Below are positions 1-5,774 of a stretch of DNA of 9,602 nt, one piece after another (the stretch's first letter is position 1; each line of letters begins with the position of its first letter). The notes below the pieces were generated by a model. That model did no database searches, had not been told where the DNA came from, and saw nothing but the letters and a program-made list of their open reading frames with translations. Source of the DNA: Thermoplasmata archaeon (GTDB taxonomy: Archaea; Thermoplasmatota; Thermoplasmata; RBG-16-68-12); NCBI GenBank assembly GCA_021788795.1, contig JAJYKG010000067.1:1-9602 (forward strand), given 5' to 3'. Made by a program: the position numbers and the translations under genes.

Positions 1-944
1 GATGCCCGCGCGCGGTCCACGCGGAAGCCGTCCAGCTTCTCCTTGAGCTGCTTCGCCTCCTCGCCGCCGCGCTCCGCCATCTTTCGCTCGAGCTCGTTTA
101 GGCGCGCCTGCGCCTCCTCGAGCTTCTTCGCGATCTCCGCCTTCGCGGCCAGGAGCTTCTCACGATCGCCCTCGTGCTTGCCGATCTGCTCCTTGGTGCC
201 GACGATCTGTCGCTCGATGAGCTCGCGGTTCTTGTACGCGAGCTGTGCCTTGGCCGTCGTCAGGCGCTCGTTGAGCTCCTTGTACTTCAGCGCGCCCTCG
301 CGGTCCGCCGCGAGCTGCTGGAGCTGCTTGTCGATCTCCTCCAGGATGATCCGGATGCGCTCGAGGTTCTCCTCCGTCTCCGAGCGCTTCGTCTCCGCCT
401 GGCCGATGTCGTCATCGAACTTGGTGATGCCCGCGATGTTGTCCAGGATCCGCCGGCGGTCCACGGACGACATGGAGACGATCTTCTGGATGTCGCCCTG
501 CTGCACGAGGTTGTAGCCCTCCGCCGAGATCCGCGCGTGCGCCAGGAGGGAGTCGAACTCCGCGAGGGACGACTTGCGGTCGTTGATGTAGAAGTAGGAG
601 TTGTAGCCGCCCTCCACGGACGGGCTCAGCCCGACGTAGCGGGTGAGCTTGACCTCGTCCGCCTCGACGGGGATGCCGCGGTCCGTGTTGTCGAATACGA
701 GGCTGACCTGCGTGTACCCGGCGGGATTCTTCGTCTTGCCGCCGTTCCAGATCAGGTCCGTGAGCTTGCCGGCTCGGATCGCCTTGGAGCTCTTCGGGCC
801 GAGGACGAAGAGGATGGCGTCCGAGATGTTGCTCTTGCCCGAGCCGTTCGGGCCGGTGATCGTCGTGTATCCCTGCAGGACCGGAATCGAGATCTTTCGG
901 CCGAAGGACTTGAAGTTCTCCATCTGGACTTCTTTCAGAAACAC
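1..944 (-). CDS. smc: Chromosome segregation ATPase SMC, N-terminal part (runs off left edge)
   Basis: Structural maintenance of chromosomes protein, the ATPase core of the condensin-like complex that organises and segregates the chromosome. About 314 residues are visible. The head begins VFLKEVQMENFKSFGR, has a Walker A motif GPNGSGKSN at residues 31-39, the conserved block FVLGPKSSKAIRAGKL at about 46-61, and the Q-loop region NLVQQGD at about 145-151. A charged coiled coil with long Glu/Lys/Arg/Leu stretches starts near residue 180 and continues out of the window. Full-length SMC is about 1,150-1,200 residues, so the rest lies to the left. I chose the GTG at 944 because the family begins MYLKE-like there and AGGTG sits 6 nt upstream. 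An in-frame GTG at 953 would add three residues, and an in-frame TAA just above it limits the start. The gene is divergent from the sugar operon. The head sequence is of archaeal type. Confidence 0.96.
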   Translation of the reverse strand, partial: MFLKEVQMENFKSFGRKISIPVLQGYTTITGPNGSGKSNISDAILFVLGPKSSKAIRAGKLTDLIWNGGKTKNPAGYTQVSLVFDNTDRGIPVEADEVKLTRYVGLSPSVEGGYNSYFYINDRKSSLAEFDSLLAHARISAEGYNLVQQGDIQKIVSMSSVDRRRILDNIAGITKFDDDIGQAETKRSETEENLERIRIILEEIDKQLQQLAADREGALKYKELNERLTTAKAQLAYKNRELIERQIVGTKEQIGKHEGDREKLLAAKAEIAKKLEEAQARLNELERKMAERGGEEAKQLKEKLDGFRVDRARA

Positions 945-948
945 GGTG

Positions 949-955
949 CCCACCT
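949..955 (-). promoter_or_regulatory. Ribosome binding site of smc
   Basis: On the minus strand this reads AGGTGGG. The AGGTG core lies 6 nt before the GTG start at 944, a fitting Shine-Dalgarno distance. It decides between the two in-frame GTG codons, because the upper GTG (953) is part of the site itself. Confidence 0.6.
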
Positions 956-1018
956 GCGCAGGGGAAGGTTAGCGCTGAGGCGCATGTCTACGACCCATCC
1001 CATCCTTATCCTTCTGAC

Positions 1019-1036
1019 GTCCGACGCAAGTCGGAC
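1019..1036. repeat. Perfect inverted repeat, candidate operator or RNA hairpin
   Basis: GTCCGAC-GCAA-GTCGGAC is a perfect 7-bp dyad around a 4-base spacer. Read as plus-strand RNA the loop is a GNRA tetraloop (GCAA). Read in DNA it lies about 25-45 nt downstream, in the smc direction, of the AT-rich box at 1061-1068. It would therefore overlap the likely smc transcription start, where a dimeric repressor site or a 5' UTR hairpin would act. There is no T-run beside it, so a terminator role is not supported. Confidence 0.45.
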
Positions 1037-1060
1037 AGGGGGCTGGAAAGCTCGGATGGA

Positions 1061-1068
1061 TATAAAAG
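1061..1068 (-). promoter_or_regulatory. Probable archaeal TATA box for smc
   Basis: The minus strand reads CTTTTATA followed by T, close to the archaeal TATA-box consensus, in an otherwise GC-rich stretch. A start about 25 nt downstream would fall near 1036-1040 and give a leader of roughly 90-95 nt before the GTG at 944, consistent with the presence of a ribosome binding site. Read on the plus strand (TATAAAAG) the same box could drive a long leader towards pseB, so its direction is not certain. Confidence 0.45.
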
Positions 1069-1288
1069 TGTAGCGGGCGGACAACCGCGTTGACAAAGGA
1101 GGCTCGCATCCGCACGTGGGACGCGCAATCGAGCCATAGTTCTCCGCCCGGGGGACCCAGACGCCTTCGCCCAATTCGGCCGAACGCGCCTCGCTGACCT
1201 CAGCCCGACTCGCGAATCGCTCTCCGCGACATGGCCCCTGGGTCCACTCCCTCCCTCTCGATGGGGGCTTCGTCCAACGACATGCAAG

Positions 1289-1295
1289 CTTAAAT
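1289..1295 (+). promoter_or_regulatory. Probable TATA-like box of the pse operon (leaderless start)
   Basis: CTTAAAT stands out in GC-rich sequence, with its first T 30 nt before the ATG at 1320. At normal archaeal box-to-start spacing, transcription would begin at or within a few bases of that ATG, giving a leaderless mRNA. This fits the lack of a good Shine-Dalgarno sequence before 1320 and argues against the upstream GTG at 1308. Confidence 0.5.
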
Positions 1296-1319
1296 CGTCC
1301 GATAGGGGTGCGGGTCGCG

Positions 1320-2333
1320 ATGCCCTCGAAACGCGAACCCGTCACGGACTTCTGGCAGGATCGCACCGTCCTCGTCACGGGCGGGACCGGGTCTTTCGGA
1401 AAGAAGTTCACGCAGGTGCTTCTCCGCGACTACCCTGTCAAGAAGCTCATCATCTTCAGCCGGGACGAGCTCAAGCAGCACGAGATGCGGGTGGGAGGCT
1501 TCAACGACCCCCGCCTTCGGTTCTTCATCGGCGATGTCCGGGACGAGGCCCGGCTTCGTCGCGCCTTGACCGGCGTGGACATCGTCGTCCACGCGGCAGC
1601 GCTGAAGCAGGTCCCGGCCTGCGAATACAACCCGATGGAAGCCATCATGACGAACGTCATGGGCGCCCGGAACGTGATCGAGGCGAGCCTCGACTCCGGC
1701 GTGCATCGCGTGATGGCCCTGAGCACGGACAAGGCCGTGAACCCGATCAACCTCTACGGGGCCACGAAGCTTGCGGCGGAGAAGCTCTTCATCCAAAGTA
1801 ACTCCTACGCCGGCGCGAAGCCGACCCGGTTCAGCTGCACCCGCTACGGCAACGTGGTGGGGAGCCGGGGGAGCGTCATCCCGCTCTTCCTGGACCAGCG
1901 GAAGAACGGCCGGATCACGGTCACGGACAAGCGCATGACGCGCTTTTGGATTACTCTCGAGCAGGGCGTGCGCTTCGTCATCCGGTGCATCGAGCAGATG
2001 CACGGCGGCGAGGTCTTCGTGCCGAAGATCCCGAGCATGAGTATCATGGACCTCGTCCAGGTCATTGCGCCGGACGCGAAGGTCGAACTCATCGGGATCC
2101 GGCCCGGCGAGAAGGTCCACGAGGTCCTCGTCTCCGAGGACGAGTCGAACCACACGGTCGAGCTGGATCAGATGTTCGTGATCAAACCGGCCCATCCCTG
2201 GTGGCCCGAGGACGCGTGGGCCCAGGGGAAGCGGCTCCCCGAAGGGTTCCGGTACGGGAGCGACAGCAACCCGCGGAAGCTCGGGAAGGACGAGCTCCGC
2301 AAGATGATTTCGGGCCTGGAAGTGACGACGTGA
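1320..2333 (+). CDS. pseB: UDP-N-acetylglucosamine 4,6-dehydratase (inverting), PseB
   Basis: First enzyme of pseudaminic acid synthesis. It converts UDP-GlcNAc to the UDP-4-keto-6-deoxy-L-arabino sugar, using bound NADP in the cytoplasm. It is an extended short-chain dehydrogenase/reductase of 337 residues, normal for PseB. The Rossmann dinucleotide motif TGGTGSFGK is at residues 20-28 and HAAALKQVP follows at about 91-99. The active site STDKA is at 135-139, with Tyr146 and Lys150 of YGATK. The Thr-Asp-Lys/Tyr/Lys spacing equals that of the characterised FlaA1/PseB enzymes. The C-terminal part has the RPGEKVHE signature. I chose ATG 1320, preceded by a TATA-like box 30 nt upstream. A GTG at 1308 would add four residues. 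The stop overlaps the pseC start by 4 bases, so this is the first gene of the operon. Confidence 0.95.
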   Translation: MPSKREPVTDFWQDRTVLVTGGTGSFGKKFTQVLLRDYPVKKLIIFSRDELKQHEMRVGGFNDPRLRFFIGDVRDEARLRRALTGVDIVVHAAALKQVPACEYNPMEAIMTNVMGARNVIEASLDSGVHRVMALSTDKAVNPINLYGATKLAAEKLFIQSNSYAGAKPTRFSCTRYGNVVGSRGSVIPLFLDQRKNGRITVTDKRMTRFWITLEQGVRFVIRCIEQMHGGEVFVPKIPSMSIMDLVQVIAPDAKVELIGIRPGEKVHEVLVSEDESNHTVELDQMFVIKPAHPWWPEDAWAQGKRLPEGFRYGSDSNPRKLGKDELRKMISGLEVTT

Positions 2334-3538
2334 CCCGCAAGCCCCGGCGCCCCCGACGGGCCCCCGGGAGCTCGGGGCAAAGGAGACGGAAGCCAATCCC
2401 CTACGCGCACCAGTCCATCGAGGCGGCCGACATCCGCGCCGTGACGGCGGTCATGAGGTCGGACTGGCTCACGACTGGGCCCAAGGTCGCCGCGTTCGAG
2501 GAGGCCGTGGCGGCGTTCGTCGGCGCGCCCTTCGGGGTGGCGGTCAGCAACGGCACGGCGGCCCTCCATGCCGCGGTCCATGCCGCGGGCATAGGACCCG
2601 GGGACGAGGTCATCGTCCCCGCGATGACCTTCGCGGCGAGCGCGAACTGCGTGCTCTACGAGGGCGGCACACCTGTCTTCGCGGACGTACTGCCAGGCAG
2701 CCTGCTCCTGGATCCGGCCCAGGTCGAGGCGAAGCTTACGCCGCGAACGAAGGCAGTCATGGCCGTGGACTACGCCGGCCAGCCTTGCGACTACGACGCC
2801 TTGCGGGCCCTCGCGGACCGCCGTGGGGTCGTCCTGATCGCGGATGCCGCGCATTCCCTCGGAGGAGAATACAGGGGTCGCAAGGTCGGCACCCTCGCGG
2901 ACCTCACGACGTTCTCGTTCCATCCCGTCAAGCACGTGACCACCGGCGAGGGCGGCATGGTCGTGACCAACGACCCAACTCGAGCGGAGCGCATGCGGCA
3001 GTTCCGCAACCACGGCATCTCGACGGATGCGCGGGCTCGCGCGGAAAGAGGGACCTGGTTCTACGAGATGGTGGACCTCGGCTACAACTACCGGCTCACG
3101 GATATCCAGTGCGCCCTGGGCCTGAGCCAGATGTCGCGCCTCGCGAAGTCCCTGAAGCGCCGCAGGGCGATCGCCCGCCGCTACGACGAGGCTTTCGCCG
3201 CCATCCCGGGCATTGAACCGCTCGCGGTCTCGCCCGACGTCGTCCACGCGTACCACCTCTACGTGGTCCGGCTGGATCCGGCACGCATGGGGATGGACCG
3301 GGATGCGGCCTTCCGCCTCCTGCGGGAAAGAGGCATCGGTGTGAACGTGCACTACATCCCCGTCCATCTGCACCCGTACTACCGCACACGCATGGGCACC
3401 GGGCCCGGGATGTGTCCCGTGGCCGAAGCCGCCTACGAGCGCATCCTGAGCCTGCCGATGTTCCCCGCGATGACCGATGCCGATGTCGAGCGGGTCGTCG
3501 ACGAGGTCGAGCGAATGGCGCGGGCCCAGGGACCATGA
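2330..3538 (+). CDS. pseC: UDP-4-keto-6-deoxy-N-acetylaltrosamine 4-aminotransferase, PseC
   Basis: PLP-dependent aminotransferase of the DegT/DnrJ/EryC1 family. It places an amino group (normally from glutamate) on C4 of the PseB product. It has 402 residues. The core begins near residue 22 (PIPYAHQSIE). VSNGTAALH is the cofactor phosphate region, IADAAHSLG contains Asp172, and SFHPVKHVTTGEGG contains Lys201, which should form the internal aldimine. GYNYRLTDIQCALGL and VHYIPVHLHPYY are typical of the family, and the SFHPVK wording matches PseC rather than generic homologues. The GTG at 2330 overlaps the pseB stop (GTGA). No ATG, GTG or TTG lies between it and the core in frame, so the start is forced. 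It adds an unusual 21-residue N-terminal stretch in which 10 residues are Arg or Lys. Confidence 0.94.
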   Translation: MTRKPRRPRRAPGSSGQRRRKPIPYAHQSIEAADIRAVTAVMRSDWLTTGPKVAAFEEAVAAFVGAPFGVAVSNGTAALHAAVHAAGIGPGDEVIVPAMTFAASANCVLYEGGTPVFADVLPGSLLLDPAQVEAKLTPRTKAVMAVDYAGQPCDYDALRALADRRGVVLIADAAHSLGGEYRGRKVGTLADLTTFSFHPVKHVTTGEGGMVVTNDPTRAERMRQFRNHGISTDARARAERGTWFYEMVDLGYNYRLTDIQCALGLSQMSRLAKSLKRRRAIARRYDEAFAAIPGIEPLAVSPDVVHAYHLYVVRLDPARMGMDRDAAFRLLRERGIGVNVHYIPVHLHPYYRTRMGTGPGMCPVAEAAYERILSLPMFPAMTDADVERVVDEVERMARAQGP

Positions 3539-4266
3539 GGACCGTTGCCATCGTCCAGGCCCACATGGGGTCCACCCGGCTGCCGGGGAAGGTGCTCGCC
3601 GACATCGATGGCCGGACAATGATCTCCCGGGTCGTGGAGCGGGCCCGGCGCGCACGCCGGGTCGACGAGGTCGTCGTCGCGGCGACGACCAACCCGAGCG
3701 ACGCCCCGTTGATCGAGGAGTGCGCCCGCCTCCGCCTGCCGACGTTCCGCGGGAGCGAGCAGGACGTCCTCGACCGCTACGTCCGCTGTGCACGGGAACG
3801 GGACGCGGACCCGGTCGTCCGGATCACCTCGGACTGTCCGCTCCTGGATCCCGGGATCGTGGACCGCGTGGTCGATGCGTTCCACGCGTCCCCCTGCGAC
3901 TATGCGAGCAACGTCCTGGAGCGGACGTTTCCGCAGGGCCTGGACGTCGAGGTCGTCTCGCGTCTAGCCCTGGAGCGGGCCGCCCTCGAGACCCGGGAAG
4001 CCTGGCAGCGGGTGCACGTCACGCCGTACATCAGCCGCCACCCCGATCGCTTCCGGCTCGTCGGCGTCCGCGCCGAGGCGGACTACAGCCGCTTCCGCTG
4101 GACCGTAGACACGGAGGACGACCTGGCGTTCGTCCGCGAGATCTATGCCCGGTTCCGACCCCGCACGGACTTCGGATGGACAGAGGTACTCGCGCTCTTG
4201 GCCCGCGAGCCCAAACTCGTGGAAATCAACCGGCACGTGCGACAAAAGTCTGCGGAGGAAGGATGA
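3535..4266 (+). CDS. pseF: CMP-pseudaminic acid synthetase, PseF/SpsF-type cytidylyltransferase
   Basis: Nucleotidyltransferase of the CTP_transf_3 (NeuA/SpsF) family. From context it makes CMP-pseudaminic acid from CTP and the free nonulosonic acid, the last activation step. It has 243 residues, the usual size. The nucleotide-binding motif MGSTRLPGKVL is at residues 11-21, VVVAATTNPSD follows, then RITSDCPLLDP at about 100-110 with an acidic metal-binding site, FPQGLDVEV in the middle and RWTVDTEDDL near 190. The residue before Met11 is His10, where many family members have Arg (ARMGS). ATG 3535 overlaps the pseC stop (ATGA). The sequence resembles Bacillus SpsF, which sits in an equivalent gene set. 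Family membership is clear, while the exact substrate rests on the surrounding pse genes. Confidence 0.88.
   Translation: MRTVAIVQAHMGSTRLPGKVLADIDGRTMISRVVERARRARRVDEVVVAATTNPSDAPLIEECARLRLPTFRGSEQDVLDRYVRCARERDADPVVRITSDCPLLDPGIVDRVVDAFHASPCDYASNVLERTFPQGLDVEVVSRLALERAALETREAWQRVHVTPYISRHPDRFRLVGVRAEADYSRFRWTVDTEDDLAFVREIYARFRPRTDFGWTEVLALLAREPKLVEINRHVRQKSAEEG
4254..4258 (+). promoter_or_regulatory. Ribosome binding site of pseGH
   Basis: GGAGG inside the last codons of pseF, followed by AAGG and the ATG at 4263. It supports that ATG, and hence the ATGA overlap, as the true start of the fused hydrolase-acetyltransferase gene. Confidence 0.6.
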
Positions 4267-5774
4267 CCCCGCCGACGGAGATTCTCGTCCGCGTCGACGC
4301 GAGCCCGGCCACCGGCCTCGGGCATGCGATGCGGTGCCTCGCCCTCGCGCAGGGGTGGAAGGACTCGGGCGGCTCGGCCGCCTTCCTCCTCGCCGAGAGT
4401 CTACCCGCCGTCGAGGAGCGTCTCGCGGAGGAAGGCATCGAGACCCTGCGCCTCGGCGCCGCGGTCGGGAGCGACGAGGATGCGCGGCGGACGGGGCAGG
4501 TTGCCGCGCAACGCGGCGCGGCATGGGTCATCGTGGACGGCTACCGCTTCGGGGCGGGGTACCTCAAGGCCCTCAAGGCATCCTCGCGGCGGATCCTCGC
4601 CTTTGACGACTACGGCCATGCTGGGCACTACGGGACGGACCTCGTCCTCAACCAGAACGCGTCCGCCTCCCCGGAGCTCTACGCGGACCGCGAACCCGCG
4701 ACTCGACTTCTCCTCGGCCCCCGGTACGCGCTCCTCCAGCGCGATTTCCGCGCGCGCCCGCGCGTCACCCGGACGATCGCCCCGCGGGCCCAAAAGATCC
4801 TCGTGACCTTGGGCGGCGTCGATGCGGCGAACGTCACCCGGACCGTCCTGCGGGCGCTCGCTGCGGTTCCAGTCCCCGACGCCGACGTCCGCGTCGTCGT
4901 GGGCAGCGCGAACCCGAACCGGAAGGACCTCGAGGCCGCCGCATCCGCGGGACGGCGAATCACCCTCCAGCGGGATCCGCGCAGCCTCGCGGAACTCATG
5001 GCGTGGGCCGACCTGGCGCTCACGGGCGCGGGGACCACGACGTACGAGGTGGCCTACATGGGGGTCCCGAGCCTACTTATCGTGGTCGCGGAGAACCAGC
5101 GCCTAGCCGCCAAGGCCCTCGAGGCCGCCGGAGTCGCGAAGGACCTGGGATGGCACGCGGATCTGACCGTTCCGCGCCTCGCCGAGGCGATCGCCGGGCT
5201 TGCGATGGATGCGGCCACGCGCGAGCGGATGTCGCGGAATGGCCGGGACCTGGTGGACGGGCAAGGCGTCTCTCGCGTCGTGACGAACCTGCGGGCCGGG
5301 ATCATCGACCTCCAACCCGTGCGCGAAGAGGACGCCCGCCTCCTCTGGGAGTGGGCCAACGATCCGTCCGTTCGCTCGGTGTCCTTCACCCGCGATCCCA
5401 TCGCCTGGGAGGACCATCTCCGCTGGTTCGACGCGAAACGGAAGGACGCGGCCTGCCTCTTCTACATCGCCCGGGACGATGCCGGTGAGCCCCTCGGGCA
5501 AATCCGGTTCGAGGCCCGGGAGGACGAGGCGGAGGTCTCCGTGAGCCTGGACGCGCGGCACCGCGGCCGCGGCCAGGGGAGCGCCCTCATCCTGGCGGGT
5601 TCCAGGAAGGTTTTTGACACGTCCCGCGTTCGGACGCTCCACGCGTACATCAAGGACGGGAACGAGCCCTCGGTTCGCGCCTTCACGAAGGCGGGATACG
5701 TCTTCGAGGCCATGGCGACGGTCCGCGGCCAGAAGGCGAGCCGCTTCGTCCTGAGGAAGGAGGCATCCGGATGA
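4263..5774 (+). CDS. pseG-pseH: Bifunctional PseG (UDP-sugar hydrolase) - PseH (N-acetyltransferase) fusion
   Basis: Two consecutive steps of the pathway in one 503-residue protein. Residues 1 to about 345 are PseG, a GT-B-fold hydrolase that removes UDP from UDP-2,4-diacetamido-2,4,6-trideoxy-beta-L-altrose. The motif TGLGHAMRCLALA contains the presumed catalytic His21. LVTLGGVDAANVT and GAGTTTYEVAYMGVPSLL bind the UDP moiety. Residues from about 348 to 503 are a GNAT acetyltransferase beginning DLQPVREEDARLLWEWANDP, with the acetyl-CoA loop RGRGQG at 434-439 and NEPSVRAFTKAGY near the end. This matches PseH, which acetylates the 4-amine made by PseC. The frame is continuous with no stop between the domains, and both sets of key motifs look intact. 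PseH acts before PseG, so the fusion order is the reverse of the reaction order. The start overlaps pseF and the stop overlaps pseI. Confidence 0.93.
   Translation: MTPPTEILVRVDASPATGLGHAMRCLALAQGWKDSGGSAAFLLAESLPAVEERLAEEGIETLRLGAAVGSDEDARRTGQVAAQRGAAWVIVDGYRFGAGYLKALKASSRRILAFDDYGHAGHYGTDLVLNQNASASPELYADREPATRLLLGPRYALLQRDFRARPRVTRTIAPRAQKILVTLGGVDAANVTRTVLRALAAVPVPDADVRVVVGSANPNRKDLEAAASAGRRITLQRDPRSLAELMAWADLALTGAGTTTYEVAYMGVPSLLIVVAENQRLAAKALEAAGVAKDLGWHADLTVPRLAEAIAGLAMDAATRERMSRNGRDLVDGQGVSRVVTNLRAGIIDLQPVREEDARLLWEWANDPSVRSVSFTRDPIAWEDHLRWFDAKRKDAACLFYIARDDAGEPLGQIRFEAREDEAEVSVSLDARHRGRGQGSALILAGSRKVFDTSRVRTLHAYIKDGNEPSVRAFTKAGYVFEAMATVRGQKASRFVLRKEASG
5759..5763 (+). promoter_or_regulatory. 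Ribosome binding site of pseI
   Basis: GGAGG ending 7 nt before the ATG at 5771, located inside the 3' end of pseGH. It supports the ATGA overlap start and independent initiation on pseI. Confidence 0.65.

Larger units (their letters stand above)
945..1319. other. Divergent intergenic region between smc and the pse operon
   Basis: No convincing gene lies here. The open frames that cross it have arginine/proline/serine-rich translations without family motifs, and the longest ones extend antisense into neighbouring genes. It holds an AT-rich box at 1061-1068, a perfect inverted repeat with a GCAA spacer at 1019-1036, small dyads at 1077-1088 (GCGG-ACAA-CCGC), 1175-1184 (TTCGGCCGAA) and 1193-1204 (GCTGA-CC-TCAGC), and a second TATA-like box at 1289-1295. 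The roughly 220 bases between the two AT-rich boxes are otherwise featureless to the eye. It must carry the start signals for two divergent transcripts. Confidence 0.7.

Noticed and set aside
174..1073. 299-codon plus-strand open frame, Leu/Arg/Val/Asp-rich
   Set aside because: It is the complement of the SMC head and coiled coil. The heptad-like pattern is an echo of the SMC coding strand.
1069..1160. Possible tRNA or structured RNA downstream of the AT-rich box
   Set aside because: Only short dyads (such as GCGG-ACAA-CCGC) are seen. There is no cloverleaf, no GGTTCRA-like T-arm and no acceptor pairing.
1006..1287. 93-codon minus-strand open frame in the intergenic region
   Set aside because: It has no plausible ribosome binding site and no motif, its composition is Arg/Ser/Pro-rich, and it would cover the promoter elements.
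1946..2329. Extension of the pseC frame upstream into pseB
   Set aside because: The frame is open from 1946, but this part is an out-of-frame reading of pseB. The aminotransferase homology begins only after 2390, and GTG 2330 is the overlap start.
2396..2398. ATC as a non-standard start codon of pseC
   Set aside because: A Shine-Dalgarno-like sequence precedes it at a suitable distance, but ATC starts are very rare and GTG 2330 gives a normal overlap start. It is kept only as an observation under the PseC extension finding.
2168..3793. 541-codon open frame on the minus strand
   Set aside because: It is antisense to pseC, whose Lys201 and Asp172 motifs are unmistakable. The composition is of the shadow type.
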